DNA of 64,000 nt from assembly GCF_001078595.1 (NCBI RefSeq), contig NZ_LFTY01000002.1, forward strand, positions 1,260,151 through 1,324,150, written 5' to 3'. The stretch comes from Candidatus Rhodobacter oscarellae (lineage in GTDB: Bacteria > Pseudomonadota > Alphaproteobacteria > Rhodobacterales > Rhodobacteraceae). The notes under the pieces are model-generated. The model was not told where the DNA came from and ran no database searches. It worked only from the letters and a program-made list of their open reading frames with translations. The position numbers and the translations under genes were made by a program. Shown piece by piece: positions 52,653 through 62,578 of the stretch. The stretch's first letter is position 1, and every line of letters starts with the position of its first letter.

Positions 52653-53089
52653 TCACCTAGTTCCTAGTCCGCACCACGCGCCAGACCTACGAATATCGGT
52701 CGGCTGTGATGAGGTACGCAGTCCAAATTCCCTCCAGATTGCGCGAGCCCCTTTAGATTAAATCTTTGACCTTAGACACACACCCTGCCCGCTTACCTTC
52801 TTCGCATAAATTCTGCCCGCGTCGCGCTTTCCGGGGATGCACGCGTCATTGGCTGGCTAAGTTCAATACCGGATACGGCATGATATGTTAAATACCAATA
52901 GTGGACGACCAAATTATTGTAAAATGTGCCGTTTCGCACCCAGTCCTAAGCTCGCCGAAGGGGGGCTGTTGGGCATGACGATGAGTGATCATTCGGTGGC
53001 CGTGGCGACGCCGGGAGAGCGATGGGCGAAGTTAGGGGAATCTCAGCGATTCGTGCCGGATCATAGATCCGGGAGGGCGCCGCGGCGCG
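52653..53089. other. AT-rich gap upstream of the low-GC pair
   Basis: About 440 bases with no credible gene. It should contain the minus-strand promoter of the GT61-like gene. A short palindromic stretch TTTAGATTAAATC lies near 52752-52764. I see no attachment site, integrase or transposase remnant, so the mode of acquisition of the pair is not visible. Confidence 0.5.
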
Positions 53090-53680
53090 TCAGCTGCCCC
53101 AGATGATCCGCACGTAGTTCTTGGTCTCTTTATAGGGCGGCACGCCGCCATATTTCTCCACCGCGCCGGGACCGGCATTATAAGCCGCAAGCGCCAGGCG
53201 CCAGGATTTGAACCGGTCGTATTGTTGCCGCAGGTACTTCGCGCCGCCGTCCAGATTCTCGTAAGGGTCCAACCGGTCCACCCCAAGCGCGCGCGCTGTT
53301 GCGGGCATCAGCTGCGCAAGGCCGTAGGCGCCCTTGTGCGATTTGGCGGTGGGCTTCCAGCCGCTTTCCTGCTGCACCAGCCGCAGGAACAGATCCTCTG
53401 GCACCCCGTGCCGAGACGCCGCCGCGCGGGCCATCGCCAGGTATGGGCCGTTGTACTTGCCGCGAAAGGCCGGGCCCGCGTCGGTCAAATAGTCAAAGTT
53501 GCGCGGCTGCAGGCGCACCGACGCGGCGTATTGCGTGGACGCGCGGCTGTCGAGCACACTGGTCTGGTTCTTGAACAGCAACTTGCGGTTTTTAGAGCCG
53601 AACGTAACCCCATCCTCCGCGCCCAAATCAGGCATGGCTATAATCGATATCATGATAAAAAGGCTCACAAGAATTCGCAT
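53090..53680 (-). CDS. Lytic transglycosylase (SLT domain)
   Basis: 196 residues with an N-terminal signal sequence ([20 protein letters not shown]) for export. The C-terminal 110 residues are a lysozyme-like SLT domain: [34 protein letters not shown], with the catalytic Glu in QQES, then [16 protein letters not shown] and [25 protein letters not shown]. It cleaves peptidoglycan glycan strands with anhydro-ring formation. It may serve cell-wall turnover or insertion of envelope machines. Confidence 0.93.
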   Translation of the reverse strand: MRILVSLFIMISIIAMPDLGAEDGVTFGSKNRKLLFKNQTSVLDSRASTQYAASVRLQPRNFDYLTDAGPAFRGKYNGPYLAMARAAASRHGVPEDLFLRLVQQESGWKPTAKSHKGAYGLAQLMPATARALGVDRLDPYENLDGGAKYLRQQYDRFKSWRLALAAYNAGPGAVEKYGGVPPYKETKNYVRIIWGS

Positions 53681-53854
53681 GAGACCAGCCCCCTCGCTCA
53701 GCGCGTACTATAGCTCTTTCTGCCGCGGGAGCCAGCCCCAAGGGCCTCACGATTTTGCGGCCCCGGCTCCGAACGACGCGATATTTACCTTCCCTTTACC
53801 TTGATCCGGTGGTGTAACTGCCATCCGAGAGATGAGATTCGTAAGGAGCATGGC

Positions 53855-54367
53855 ATGGCCGGGTCGTTAAACAAGGTGATGTTGATCGGGAACTTAGGGC
53901 GCGACCCCGAGGTCCGCACATTCCAGAACGGCGGCAAGGTCTGCAACCTGCGCATCGCGACTTCTGAGACCTGGAAGGACCGCAACACCGGCGAGCGCCG
54001 CGAAAAGACCGAGTGGCACTCGGTTGCGATCTTTCAAGAGGGGCTGGTGCGCGTCTGCGAGCAATACCTCAAGAAGGGCTCAAAGGTCTATATCGAGGGC
54101 CAGCTACAGACCCGCAAATGGCAGGACCAATCCGGCGCGGATCGCTATTCGACCGAGGTGGTGCTGCAGGGCTTCGGCGGCAGCTTGGTGATGCTTGATC
54201 CGCGCGGTGGCGGCGGCGGTGGTGACTTTGGCGGCGGCGGTGGCGGCGGCGGCTATATCGAAGACCGCTCTGGCGGCGGCAATTTCGGCGGCGGTGGCAG
54301 CCAGCAAGGCGGCAACTTTGGTGGTGGGGCCCCGGCGGGCGACATTGACGACGAGATCCCGTTCTAG
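53855..54367 (+). CDS. ssb: Single-stranded DNA-binding protein
   Basis: 170 residues. The OB fold covers 1-110 ([23 protein letters not shown], then [34 protein letters not shown]). It is followed by a Gly-rich linker of about 45 residues and the conserved acidic tip DIDDEIPF, which docks replication and repair partners. ATG 53855 follows AAGGAG; the frame extends 18 codons upstream without a better start. No SOS box was seen before it. Confidence 0.97.
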   Translation: MAGSLNKVMLIGNLGRDPEVRTFQNGGKVCNLRIATSETWKDRNTGERREKTEWHSVAIFQEGLVRVCEQYLKKGSKVYIEGQLQTRKWQDQSGADRYSTEVVLQGFGGSLVMLDPRGGGGGGDFGGGGGGGGYIEDRSGGGNFGGGGSQQGGNFGGGAPAGDIDDEIPF

Positions 54368-54417
54368 GGCCGCGCCTGCACCCGATTCAACGTACTGTCA
54401 ATGTGACCGGCCTTCGC

Positions 54418-54450
54418 GGGCGTCGGAAGCTTTCAAAGCTTCCGACGCCC
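54418..54450. terminator. 33-base palindrome between converging ssb and MttB-family genes
   Basis: GGGCGTCGGAAGCTTT (54418-54433) and its exact complement (54435-54450) flank a single C. The two genes converge on it, so it is most likely a shared 3'-end hairpin. Stem of 16 pairs; no T-run on either side. Confidence 0.75.
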
Positions 54451-54497
54451 GGGGCACCGTCATCGCAACTGATGACCGCCGTTCTCAGTCCTTGCGA

Positions 54498-56015
54498 TTA
54501 ACTCTCCGGCGCGGCGCCACCCGCGTCGGTGCGTCGAGCGATGTAGTCTTTCAGCGCCTCCAGCCGGGTGCCGTCGACCCGCGGACGCTGATCCGCGGCG
54601 AGGATATCCTGCCAGACACGCGTCGCACGGGCCGAGGCATCCTCGGCGCCACGCTCGGTCCATGTGCCGAAATTGGCGTAGTCGTGCACGACCGGCTCGT
54701 AGAACTCCGTGTTATAGCGCGCCATCGTCTGGGCCGCGGCAAAGAAATGCCCCTGCGGTTGGACCTCTTGCAGCGCATCAAAGCCGATCTCGGCCGCGCC
54801 CGCCTGAGCGCCCGCGCAAAGCTCTGCCACCATGTTCAGGATCTCCACATCGCAGATCAGTTTTTCGTAGCTGACGGTTAGCCCGCCCTCCAACCAGCCA
54901 GCGGAATGGATCACCACGGCCGCCCCCGCCATCAGACAGCCCCACAGCCCGAACTGGTTCTCGTTGGCGGCCTGCACGTCGTTGATATTCGCCGCCGAGC
55001 CCGCAGCAGAACGCCAGGGCAGTCCGATCATCCGCGCGAGCTGACCCGCTGCCAGCGAGGCCTGGAAATGCGTGGGCGTGCCAAAGGCGGGTGCGCCGGA
55101 CCTCATATCCACATTGCTGGTAAACGTGCCGTAGCATATTGGCGCGCCGGGGCGGGCGAGCTGGCCCAGCGTGATCGCCGCCAGCGCCTCGGCATGGCTG
55201 AGCGTGACCGCCCCCGCCACCGTGATCGGCGCCATCGCCCCCATCAGCGTAAACGGCGTGATGATCGAGACCTGCCCCGCCCGCGCGAAATCAATCACCC
55301 CATGCGCCATGGGGATATCCAGCGTGCGCGGCGAGTTGGTGTTGATGATCGTGTAGCAATGCGGCGCGGCGTGGAAATCCGCGTCGCTCAGCCCGCGGAA
55401 GTCCCGCAGCATCTCGAAGCTTTCGCGCACCTGGGGCGTGCCGCGTGAGAAGACAAAGGGGAGCTTGTCGCTCAATTCCAACTGCGCCCGCATGGTGAAG
55501 TAATGCCGCAGATGCGTGGGCACGTCCTGCGGCTCAATCAGTGGCGGCATCATCTGCAGCACGTCATAGTGATGCGTCAACTGGACGAGTTCCTTGAAGT
55601 CCCGCGCCGTGCCGGGGCGCCGCCCCCGTGTCAGATCCGTCGCATGCGGGGCCCCGGCGCCGGGCTGAAAGACCAGGCTCCCCAGCTCCAAGAGCACGTC
55701 ACGGTCGCGCGCGCCGGCCCGCGCCAGGATCGATTTCGGCGCGCTTGCCAGGGCCGCCTCGACCATCTCGCGGCCGATATAGATCATATCGCCGTCAGCC
55801 CTTGCACCGCCCGCAATAAAGATCTTTCGGGCCTCGGGCAGAAGCACGCGCATGCCCAGCTCCTCCAGCGCACGCAGTGCGGCGTCATGCATGCTGGCGA
55901 TCTCATCCGACGAGAACACGTCCATCGGCGGGAACGGGTTCTTAAGCTGGCGGTAGTTCACCCGCCGCTTGGGGGAGCTGTCCTCCAGATGTGCTTTCCT
56001 GCCGCGTCGCGCCAT
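54498..56015 (-). CDS. MttB-family (trimethylamine methyltransferase-like) protein
   Basis: 505 residues of the COG5598/MttB superfamily, seen in RQLKNPFPPMDVFSSDEIASMHDAALRALEELGMRVL and the barrel segments CYTIINTNSPRTLDIPMAHGVIDFARAGQ and GAPICYGTFTSNVDMRSGAPAFGTP. There is no in-frame TAG, so it is a non-pyrrolysine member; characterised ones (MtgB, MtpB, MtcB) demethylate glycine betaine, proline betaine or carnitine onto a corrinoid protein. No corrinoid-protein gene is in the window. The substrate is unknown. It precedes a flavoprotein that also handles methylated amines. Confidence 0.9.
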   Translation of the reverse strand: MARRGRKAHLEDSSPKRRVNYRQLKNPFPPMDVFSSDEIASMHDAALRALEELGMRVLLPEARKIFIAGGARADGDMIYIGREMVEAALASAPKSILARAGARDRDVLLELGSLVFQPGAGAPHATDLTRGRRPGTARDFKELVQLTHHYDVLQMMPPLIEPQDVPTHLRHYFTMRAQLELSDKLPFVFSRGTPQVRESFEMLRDFRGLSDADFHAAPHCYTIINTNSPRTLDIPMAHGVIDFARAGQVSIITPFTLMGAMAPITVAGAVTLSHAEALAAITLGQLARPGAPICYGTFTSNVDMRSGAPAFGTPTHFQASLAAGQLARMIGLPWRSAAGSAANINDVQAANENQFGLWGCLMAGAAVVIHSAGWLEGGLTVSYEKLICDVEILNMVAELCAGAQAGAAEIGFDALQEVQPQGHFFAAAQTMARYNTEFYEPVVHDYANFGTWTERGAEDASARATRVWQDILAADQRPRVDGTRLEALKDYIARRTDAGGAAPES

Positions 56016-56113
56016 GGTTCCGCCCTCCTCTGCGCCCCGGGCGAGATGCCGCAGAGGGCGGGCCCGAGGTGAAATCTTTGGAAAATATTAGGGCGAATCA
56101 TGCCACCCTAAAC

Positions 56114-56158
56114 GGGTGGTGGTTGGGGAACCCTGCAAAAGAGCAACGTTGCCCACCC
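56114..56158. repeat. Dispersed GGGTGG-type inverted repeat, copy 2
   Basis: GGGTGGTGGTTGGGGAACC near the left end and GCCCACCC at the right end match the element at 9323-9364, with a different centre. It lies in the 195-base gap between the MttB-family gene and the flavoprotein gene. It may be a mobile REP-like repeat or a terminator. Confidence 0.55.
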
Positions 56159-56209
56159 ATTTTCAGTATCCGCCCCTCCAGTTAATAATTCATCAACATA
56201 TCCAGCGGC

Positions 56210-58612
56210 TTATCCGCGCATCGCTCTCCCAGAAGGGTCGTAGGGCGACGGCGCGATCACCCGCGCCGGGCGCTCCACACCCACGACATGCACGCTCAAT
56301 TCGCTACCCTCAGCAGCGTGCTCGCGGTCCACCATCGCCATGGCCAGGGACTTGCCAATCGTGTGGCCAAACCCGCCCGAGGTCACAAAGCCCACACGCT
56401 TGTCGCCCGCCCAGATGGGCTCATAACCGCTGGCATCGGCGTCCCTGGCCTCCACCTCGAGCGTCACCACCACCTGCGCCGGGCCGTTGCCCTCGCGCTC
56501 GGCCATGGCGGCCGCCTTGCCGACGAAGTCCTTGTCCCAGTCGATCCAGCGATCCATGCCGGTCTGCGCCGCGGTGTAAAGCTGGGTGAACTCCGCCGAC
56601 CAGATGCCAAAGCTCTTCTCCAGCCGCAGCGACAGCATGGCGTTGAACCCGTATTCCTGCAGGCCGAATTTGGCGCCGGCCTCCAGAAGCGTCCGGCGCA
56701 GCGTGATATGGTCGCCCATGCGGCAGTTGATCTCGTAGCCCAGCTCGCCCGCCACGCTCATGCGCGCCACGCGGCCCCAGATCATGCCGACATCAAAGCT
56801 GGCGCAGCCCATGAACGGCATCGGCGCCAGGTCATGCGCGACCAGCTCTTGCAGCACCTTGCGGCTGTTGGGCCCGGTCAGGGCGAAACCGGCCATCTCC
56901 TCGCCCAGGTCGCGCACCTGCACGCCATCCATCATGTGATCGTCAAACCAGCGCATATGCCAGGCGCGCAGGTAATAGCTGCCCATGATCCAAAAGCTGC
57001 CATCGCCCCAGTTCATCACAGTCAGGTCGCCCTTCAGCCGCCCGTCGTCGGCCAGCATCGGTGCAAGGCCCGCGCGCCCGGCCTCGGGGATCTTGGACGC
57101 CATCAACCCGTCGAGCCATTCCCGCGCCTTCGGCCCCGTCACCTCGAAACGGCTAAAGCCGGTTATATCAACCATTCCAACGTTTTCGCGGGCGTTCTTG
57201 CACTCGGCGGCGACGATGTCGAAGGCGCTGGAGCGCTTTAGCGTGCCCTCTTCTTCATAGCCCTCTGGCGCGAAGTACAAAGGCACCTCCAGGTCCCAGC
57301 TTTGCCCCCAGCGGCAGCCCGCCGCGCTCATCTCGGAATGCGCCGGGGCCATCTTTAGGGGCCGCCCGGCGGGCAGCTGCTCGTTGGGATAGGTCATCAC
57401 GAAGCGGCGCGAATAGAACTGCCCGGTGGTCTCTTTGATGTATTGCCGGTTCTCGGCGAACTTGCCATAGCGCGCCACGTCCATGCAGAAGACATCCGCC
57501 TCTGGGTGGCCATGGATCATCCATTCCGCCAGCGATTTGCCGACACCGCCGCCCTGTAGAAAGCCCGCCATCACAGCACAGGCGCACCAATAGCCCGGCT
57601 TGCCAGGCACCGGGCCCACCAGGGGGTTGCCATCGGGCGAGAAGGTGAACGCCCCGTTCACCCAGGTCTTGACGCCAACATCCTGCAGGGCCGGGTAGCG
57701 CTCGAACCCGCAAGTGAGCTCATGCTCAATGCGGTCGGTCTGCTCTTGGAACAGCTCCATGCCGTAATCCCAGGGCGCGCCGTCCATCGCCCAATGCTCG
57801 TGGTCGACCTCATAGATGCCCAGCAGAACGCCTTTCTGGTCCTGGCGCAGATAGGTGAACCCTTCCAGGTCCACCGTCATCGGCACCTCGAAATCCAGCT
57901 CTTCTAGTTGCGGGATCGTGTCCGAGATCAAATAATGGTGCTTGAGGGGCGAGACGGGCAGCTCGATCCCCGCCATGCGCCCCAGCTGCTTGGCCCAGAG
58001 CCCGCCCGCGTTGACCACATGCTCGGCGCGGATGTCGCCTTTGTCGGTCCTGACGATCCAGCCATCATGGACCTGCTCCAGCGCCTCGACCTTGGTGTGC
58101 TCGAAATATTCCGCGCCGCGCCTCTTGGCGGCGACCGCATAGGCATGCACGGTCCCGGTCGTGTCGATATAGCCCTCGCGGTCGGCCCACATGCCGCCCA
58201 GCAGGCCGTCGGTGGACATGATCGGGCAGCGCTTTTGCGCCTCCTCCGGGGTCACCAGCTCGCAATCCTCGATGCCGATGGACTGAAAGACGCGGTAGGC
58301 GGATTGCAACCATTCCCAGCGCTCCGGCGTGCCCGCCATGGTCAGCCCGCCGGTCATGTGCAGCCCGATATTCTGGCCGCTCTCGGCCTCGACCTCGCTG
58401 AGCAGATCAATCGTATAGGCCTGCAATGCGGCCATGTTCGGATCAGCGTTCAGCGCGTGGATGCCGCCCGCCGCATGCCAGGAGGACCCCGCCGTCAGAA
58501 CCGAGCGCTCAAGCAGGCAGACATCGGTCCAGCCGAACTTCGCCAAGTGATAAAGCACCGACGCGCCCACCACGCCCCCGCCGATGACCACAACGCGGTA
58601 TTGCGACTTCAT
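56210..58612 (-). CDS. FAD-dependent dimethylglycine/sarcosine-dehydrogenase-like protein with a GcvT domain
   Basis: About 800 residues. The N-terminal half is a DAO-type flavoprotein: VVVIGGGVVGASVLYHLAKFGW and the TAGSSWHAAGG signature where related enzymes bind FAD through His. The C-terminal half is a GcvT-like folate-binding domain (YFAPEGYEEEGTLKRSSAFDIVAAECKN, then NVGMVDITGFSRFEVTGPKAREWLDGL). Members oxidatively demethylate dimethylglycine or sarcosine and pass C1 to tetrahydrofolate. ATG 58612 is chosen after GGGAGG. It diverges from the TetR gene with a palindrome between. Confidence 0.9.
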   Translation of the reverse strand: MKSQYRVVVIGGGVVGASVLYHLAKFGWTDVCLLERSVLTAGSSWHAAGGIHALNADPNMAALQAYTIDLLSEVEAESGQNIGLHMTGGLTMAGTPERWEWLQSAYRVFQSIGIEDCELVTPEEAQKRCPIMSTDGLLGGMWADREGYIDTTGTVHAYAVAAKRRGAEYFEHTKVEALEQVHDGWIVRTDKGDIRAEHVVNAGGLWAKQLGRMAGIELPVSPLKHHYLISDTIPQLEELDFEVPMTVDLEGFTYLRQDQKGVLLGIYEVDHEHWAMDGAPWDYGMELFQEQTDRIEHELTCGFERYPALQDVGVKTWVNGAFTFSPDGNPLVGPVPGKPGYWCACAVMAGFLQGGGVGKSLAEWMIHGHPEADVFCMDVARYGKFAENRQYIKETTGQFYSRRFVMTYPNEQLPAGRPLKMAPAHSEMSAAGCRWGQSWDLEVPLYFAPEGYEEEGTLKRSSAFDIVAAECKNARENVGMVDITGFSRFEVTGPKAREWLDGLMASKIPEAGRAGLAPMLADDGRLKGDLTVMNWGDGSFWIMGSYYLRAWHMRWFDDHMMDGVQVRDLGEEMAGFALTGPNSRKVLQELVAHDLAPMPFMGCASFDVGMIWGRVARMSVAGELGYEINCRMGDHITLRRTLLEAGAKFGLQEYGFNAMLSLRLEKSFGIWSAEFTQLYTAAQTGMDRWIDWDKDFVGKAAAMAEREGNGPAQVVVTLEVEARDADASGYEPIWAGDKRVGFVTSGGFGHTIGKSLAMAMVDREHAAEGSELSVHVVGVERPARVIAPSPYDPSGRAMRG

Positions 58613-58662
58613 GCCAACCTCCCAATGCAAATTCCGCGCGAGCCTAGGCGCGATCCCCCTTG

Positions 58663-58674
58663 CTGTCTAGACAG
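58663..58674. promoter_or_regulatory. 12-base palindrome, candidate TetR operator
   Basis: CTGTCTAGACAG is a perfect palindrome in the 84-base gap between the divergent flavoprotein and TetR genes. A further TGTC at 58678-58681 forms an imperfect GACA-N4-TGTC repeat with the right arm. The position fits an operator that controls both genes. Confidence 0.6.
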
Positions 58675-58696
58675 GCATGTCCAATACTCCAAACCC

Positions 58697-59359
58697 ATGA
58701 GCGACAAAATCCTGCTGCACCGCGACGACCCAGACAAAGACCCGCTGGTTGGCCATGTGAAGGTCACCCGTGAGGATTGGATCAACGTCGCCCGAGACAT
58801 CCTAGTCACCGATGGCATGGCCGAGGTGAAGGTCCTGGCGATCAGCGAGCGCTTGGCCGTCTCGCGGTCCAGCTTTTATTGGTATTTCAAGAGCCGCAAG
58901 CACCTGCTGGACGGGCTCCTGGACGATTGGGAGGCACAGAACACCGCCACAATCGTGGCCCATTGCGCGATGCCAGCGGATTCGATCCACGCGGCCGTCT
59001 GCAACTTCTTTAAGTGCTTCGTGAACCCTGACCTCTTCGACCAGGGACTGGATTTCGCGGTGCGCGAGTGGTCGCGGCGCTCTGGCGCCGTGCGCCAAAG
59101 GATCGACGCCGCGGACGCGGCGCGGCTGGCGGCAGTGAAAGAGATGTACGCGCGGTTCGGCTTCGAGCCGATGGCCGCGGACGCACGCGCACGCATCCTG
59201 TACTATATGCAGCTCGGATACCATGCGCTAGAGGTGCGCGAACCCATGGTCGAGCGGATGCGGCGCACCACAGAGTACCTGGAGGGGTTCACCGGATCAG
59301 CGCCAGACCCGGCTGTCGCCCAAGCGTTTTGTGACTACTCTATGCGACACGGGTCGTGA
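58697..59359 (+). CDS. TetR-family transcriptional regulator
   Basis: 220 residues. The N-terminal helix-turn-helix is seen in INVARDILVTDGMAEVKVLAISERLAVSRSSFYWYFKSRKHLLDGLL; the rest is the variable helical ligand domain with cysteines at about 94 and 100. The reading frame is open far upstream through the flavoprotein on the other strand; ATG 58697 is the only start near the homology. It probably represses the divergent flavoprotein gene and perhaps itself; the ligand may be a methylated amine or CoA ester, by inference. Confidence 0.9.
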   Translation: MSDKILLHRDDPDKDPLVGHVKVTREDWINVARDILVTDGMAEVKVLAISERLAVSRSSFYWYFKSRKHLLDGLLDDWEAQNTATIVAHCAMPADSIHAAVCNFFKCFVNPDLFDQGLDFAVREWSRRSGAVRQRIDAADAARLAAVKEMYARFGFEPMAADARARILYYMQLGYHALEVREPMVERMRRTTEYLEGFTGSAPDPAVAQAFCDYSMRHGS

Positions 59360-59483
59360 TGGCCTCCCTGGGCGCGCCATTGACCGGGAGCGGGCATTGG
59401 CGCGCCGCAATTTTCTTGCAAGAGTTTCTTCAGCGCGCCCCGAAATGCTTCTTCTATCGCAACCTCTTACCGGCGCGCGGGGC

Positions 59484-59527
59484 CACTTTCCTTGGAAGGA
59501 AAGTGCAAATCTCTTGCAAGAGATTTG
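59484..59527. repeat. Two tandem 22-base palindromes between TetR and enoyl-CoA hydratase genes
   Basis: CACTTTCCTT, GG, then its complement (59484-59505) is followed directly by CAAATCTCTT, GC, then its complement (59506-59527). Both have exact 10-base arms. A degraded third one (CAATTTTCTT, GC, AAGAG) begins at 59406. They lie between converging genes and resemble the palindromes at 73-124 and 4497-5717. Confidence 0.8.
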
Positions 59528-59563
59528 GCGCCCCCAAACGCCCGCTCCAGGCCAGAACCGCTC

Positions 59564-60346
59564 TTACCGCCCTTGCCAAACGGGGTCGCGGCCCTCAGCG
59601 AACGCCTTAGCGCCTTCAAGCTGATCCTCGGAGCGATACAGAGCCTCCACCGATTTGAACTGGCTCTTGGTGATCCGATTCATCGCGTCCTGGAACTTCA
59701 TGTCCTCCGCCTCGCGCACGATCTCTTTGATCGCCGCGTAGACCAGCGGCGGGCCGCTCTCTAGAAGCTCGGCCATCTTCCAGGCCTCCGCGCGCAGCGC
59801 CTCGGCGGGGTGGACGTAGTTCACCAGCCCCCAGCGCGCGGCCTCCTCGACGTCCAGCCAGCGCCCGGTCAGCAGCATCTCCATGGCGATGTGGTAGGGG
59901 ATGCGCTTGGGCACCTTCACGCTGGCGGCGTCAGCCACCGTGCCGGAGCGGATCTCTGGCAGCGCAAAACTGGCATGATCCGCGGCCAGGATGATATCCG
60001 CCGACAGGGCCAGCTCCAAACCGCCGCCACAGCAGATCCCGTTCACCGCGGCGATGACCGGCTTGTTCAGATGCGGCAGCTCCTGCAAACCGCCAAAGCC
60101 GCCGACACCGTAGTCACCATCCACCGCGTCGCCGCCAGCCGCGGCCTTCAGGTCCCAGCCTGCGCAGAAGAACTTCTCTCCGCCGCCGGTGATGATCGCC
60201 ACGCGCAGCTCGGGGTCGTCGCGGAAGTCGCGGAACACCTCGCCCATCTCGCGGCTGGTGGCCAGGTCGATGGCGTTGGCCTTGGGGCGGTCCAGCACGA
60301 CCTCCAGGATGCCGCCCTTGCGGGTCGTTTTTAGGCTGTCGCTCAT
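59564..60346 (-). CDS. Enoyl-CoA hydratase/isomerase, CaiD-like
   Basis: 260 residues of the crotonase fold. The oxyanion-hole segments are GEKFFCAGWDLKAAAGG near 55 and AAVNGICCGGGLELALSADIILA near 100; the active-site region ALPEIRSGTVADAASVKVPKRIPY is near 130. The sequence is closest in character to carnitinyl-CoA dehydratases (CaiD), but the family has wide substrate range. Its start overlaps the acyl-CoA ligase stop by 4 bases, so the two are coupled. Confidence 0.88.
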   Translation of the reverse strand: MSDSLKTTRKGGILEVVLDRPKANAIDLATSREMGEVFRDFRDDPELRVAIITGGGEKFFCAGWDLKAAAGGDAVDGDYGVGGFGGLQELPHLNKPVIAAVNGICCGGGLELALSADIILAADHASFALPEIRSGTVADAASVKVPKRIPYHIAMEMLLTGRWLDVEEAARWGLVNYVHPAEALRAEAWKMAELLESGPPLVYAAIKEIVREAEDMKFQDAMNRITKSQFKSVEALYRSEDQLEGAKAFAEGRDPVWQGR

Positions 60347-62361
60347 GGCGCTCTCCTTATTAATGCGTCCGCAACCACGGCGCGGGTGGGGGTGCAGATC
60401 AGGGGGTTGATCTCGATCTCGGCGACTTGGCCCTGATGGGCGGTGACATAGTCCTGCACCGCGCGCACGCTGTCCAGGATCGCGGCCATATTGGCCGCCG
60501 CCGCCCCGCGGTACCCCGCGAGCATGGGCGCGATTTTAAGGCTTTGCAGCGCGGCGGTGATCTCTTCATCAGTGGCGGGCAGCAGCAGGCTGGCGCTGTC
60601 CTTGAGGATCTCGGTCAGGGTGCCCCCCGCGGCCAGGGTCAGCAAGTAACCATGCGCCTCGTCCAGGGTGACCCCGATCAAAAGCTCGGCCACCCCGCCG
60701 GTGATCATCTCTTCCAGAAGAAAGCTGTCGGTGGGCATTTTCGCAGCACGCGCAGTCACTTCCGCGGCGGAGTTGAGGTTCAGTGCCACGGCGCCCGCTT
60801 CGGTCTTATGCGCGATCCCCTCGCCCTTCAGCACCAGCGGGAAACCCACCCGGGTGGCGGCCTCTGCGAGGCCGGACCCTTGTGCCCGCTCCGCGTTCGG
60901 CACGTCGCCACCATAGGCGCGCAGCGCGGCCTTGCCCTCGGCCTCGGTGAGAACACGCGTCTCCCCCGGCACCTGCGGCAAGAGGATCGGCGCGGGCACC
61001 GCGCCCGTCCTACCCAGGAAGGCTGCGGCCTCGATGGCCGCAAGCGCCTCGTCCATGCCGTTCAGCGGCGCGACACCCTTGGCGATCAGTTCCTCGGCGC
61101 GGTGCTCTGGCAGGGTCTCAGGCAGCGAGGCCACGATGGCCATGGGCTTGCCGCTGGCCTCCATGGCGGCCACCACGCCCGCGACCACCGGGTCCCAGTC
61201 GGCTTCCGAGCAGCGATCCGCGCGCGGGAAGTCCGCCACCACGCAGCCCAGGGCCAGCTCGCTGCCCAGCATCATGGCGCTATAGGCGGCCCCCATCGCA
61301 TCGGCATCCGCCCAGATATAGGTGTGGTAATCCAAGGGGTTGGCCAGGGCAACCTTGGGGCCGAGCGCGTCGCGCAGCGCCGCCTTCTGGGTCTCAAGCA
61401 GGGTGGGATAGATCACCGCCCTGCCCTCGGCCCGATCCGCCATCAGGCTCGCCTCGCCGCCCGAGCAGGACATCGAGCCGATCTTGTTCGACGCAAGGGG
61501 CCCGTGCACATGCAGAAGTTTCAGCGCCTCCAGCATCTCCGAGAGCGACGCCACCTCCGCGATCCCCAGCCGACGCAGGAGCGCCTGCGCGCCCGCCGCG
61601 CTGCCCGCCAGCGAGGCGGTGTGCGAGATCGTGGCCGCGCGCGCCTGCTCCGAGCGGCCCGCCTTTAGCGCAACGATGGGCTTGCCCAGCTTGCGGGCCT
61701 GCTCCGCCAGCGCCTCGAAGGCGCGGATATCGCCCACGCCCTCGATATGCATGCCAAGGGCTGTGACCCGATCATCGGCCAGGAGCGCGGATCCCAGATC
61801 CGCCAGCCCCAGCTGCGCCTGGTTGCCCGCGGTGACCAGATAGGCCATCGGCAAGCCGCGTTTTTGCATGGTGAGGTTGATTGCGATGTTGGAGCTCTGT
61901 GTGAGGATCGCCACGCCGCACTCGGCGGGCTGACCGCCCTGCTGGTCCGGCCAGATTCCTGCCCCGTCGAGATAGTTCAAGAATCCATAGCAGTTCGGCC
62001 CGATCAGCGGCATCTCGCCCGCGGCCTCCAGAAGCTGCGCCTGCATGTCGCCGCCATCGCCGAGCTCCTGCGCGGCCTCGGCAAAACCGCTGGCATAGCA
62101 GACCACGCCCCCGGCGCCCATCGTTGACAGGGCGGCGACGATTGGGATCGTCGCGATCCTATTGACGCCCACGAATACCGCGTCCGGCGCCGCGGGTAGA
62201 TCCGCGATGTCGGCAAAATCCCCCTTCGTGGGATGCACGTGCCAGATCTCGCCCGCAAAGCCCAGCTTGCGGCAGTTCTCAAGCACATAGCGCCCGACCA
62301 ACCCGCCGCCGATCACGGCGATGCTCTTGGGCCGCAGCAGGCGGCTGAGGTCGCGTGTCAT
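60343..62361 (-). CDS. Acyl-CoA synthetase, NDP-forming (acetate-CoA ligase family)
   Basis: About 672 residues. An N-terminal CoA-binding fold (LLRPKSIAVIGGGLVGRYVLENC) and succinyl-CoA-ligase-like part (GPNCYGFLNYLDG near 145) are followed by an ATP-grasp domain (GFPLVLKGEGIAHKTEAGAVALNLNSAAEV and FLLEEMITGGVAELLIGVTLDE). It would activate a carboxylic acid to its CoA ester with ATP or GDP/ADP chemistry, replacing CaiC. ATG 62361 follows GAGG. It lies between an enoyl-CoA hydratase and an acyl-CoA dehydrogenase. Confidence 0.88.
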   Translation of the reverse strand: MTRDLSRLLRPKSIAVIGGGLVGRYVLENCRKLGFAGEIWHVHPTKGDFADIADLPAAPDAVFVGVNRIATIPIVAALSTMGAGGVVCYASGFAEAAQELGDGGDMQAQLLEAAGEMPLIGPNCYGFLNYLDGAGIWPDQQGGQPAECGVAILTQSSNIAINLTMQKRGLPMAYLVTAGNQAQLGLADLGSALLADDRVTALGMHIEGVGDIRAFEALAEQARKLGKPIVALKAGRSEQARAATISHTASLAGSAAGAQALLRRLGIAEVASLSEMLEALKLLHVHGPLASNKIGSMSCSGGEASLMADRAEGRAVIYPTLLETQKAALRDALGPKVALANPLDYHTYIWADADAMGAAYSAMMLGSELALGCVVADFPRADRCSEADWDPVVAGVVAAMEASGKPMAIVASLPETLPEHRAEELIAKGVAPLNGMDEALAAIEAAAFLGRTGAVPAPILLPQVPGETRVLTEAEGKAALRAYGGDVPNAERAQGSGLAEAATRVGFPLVLKGEGIAHKTEAGAVALNLNSAAEVTARAAKMPTDSFLLEEMITGGVAELLIGVTLDEAHGYLLTLAAGGTLTEILKDSASLLLPATDEEITAALQSLKIAPMLAGYRGAAAANMAAILDSVRAVQDYVTAHQGQVAEIEINPLICTPTRAVVADALIRRAP

Positions 62362-62578
62362 CGGCTGACCTCGCAATCGCGGAGAGTTCGGGAGCCTCCG
62401 GCGGGGATATTTGTAGAACCGGAGAAGCAGAGGGGTCCAGCCCCCCGATCCGTCTCCGAATGCGAGGGGCCTTCTCCGGTTGCGGTCATCGGCGTCCCCG
62501 CCTGTACCGCGGGTTCATCTTTCAAGAACAAGGTTAACCGTCCGTTACTTCTTCGGTTTTTAAGTATCCTCGGGGGGT

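Noticed and set aside
52885-53106. 73-codon plus-strand frame in the gap next to the lytic transglycosylase
   Set aside because: No ribosome binding site or family features; the frame runs into the opposite-strand gene.
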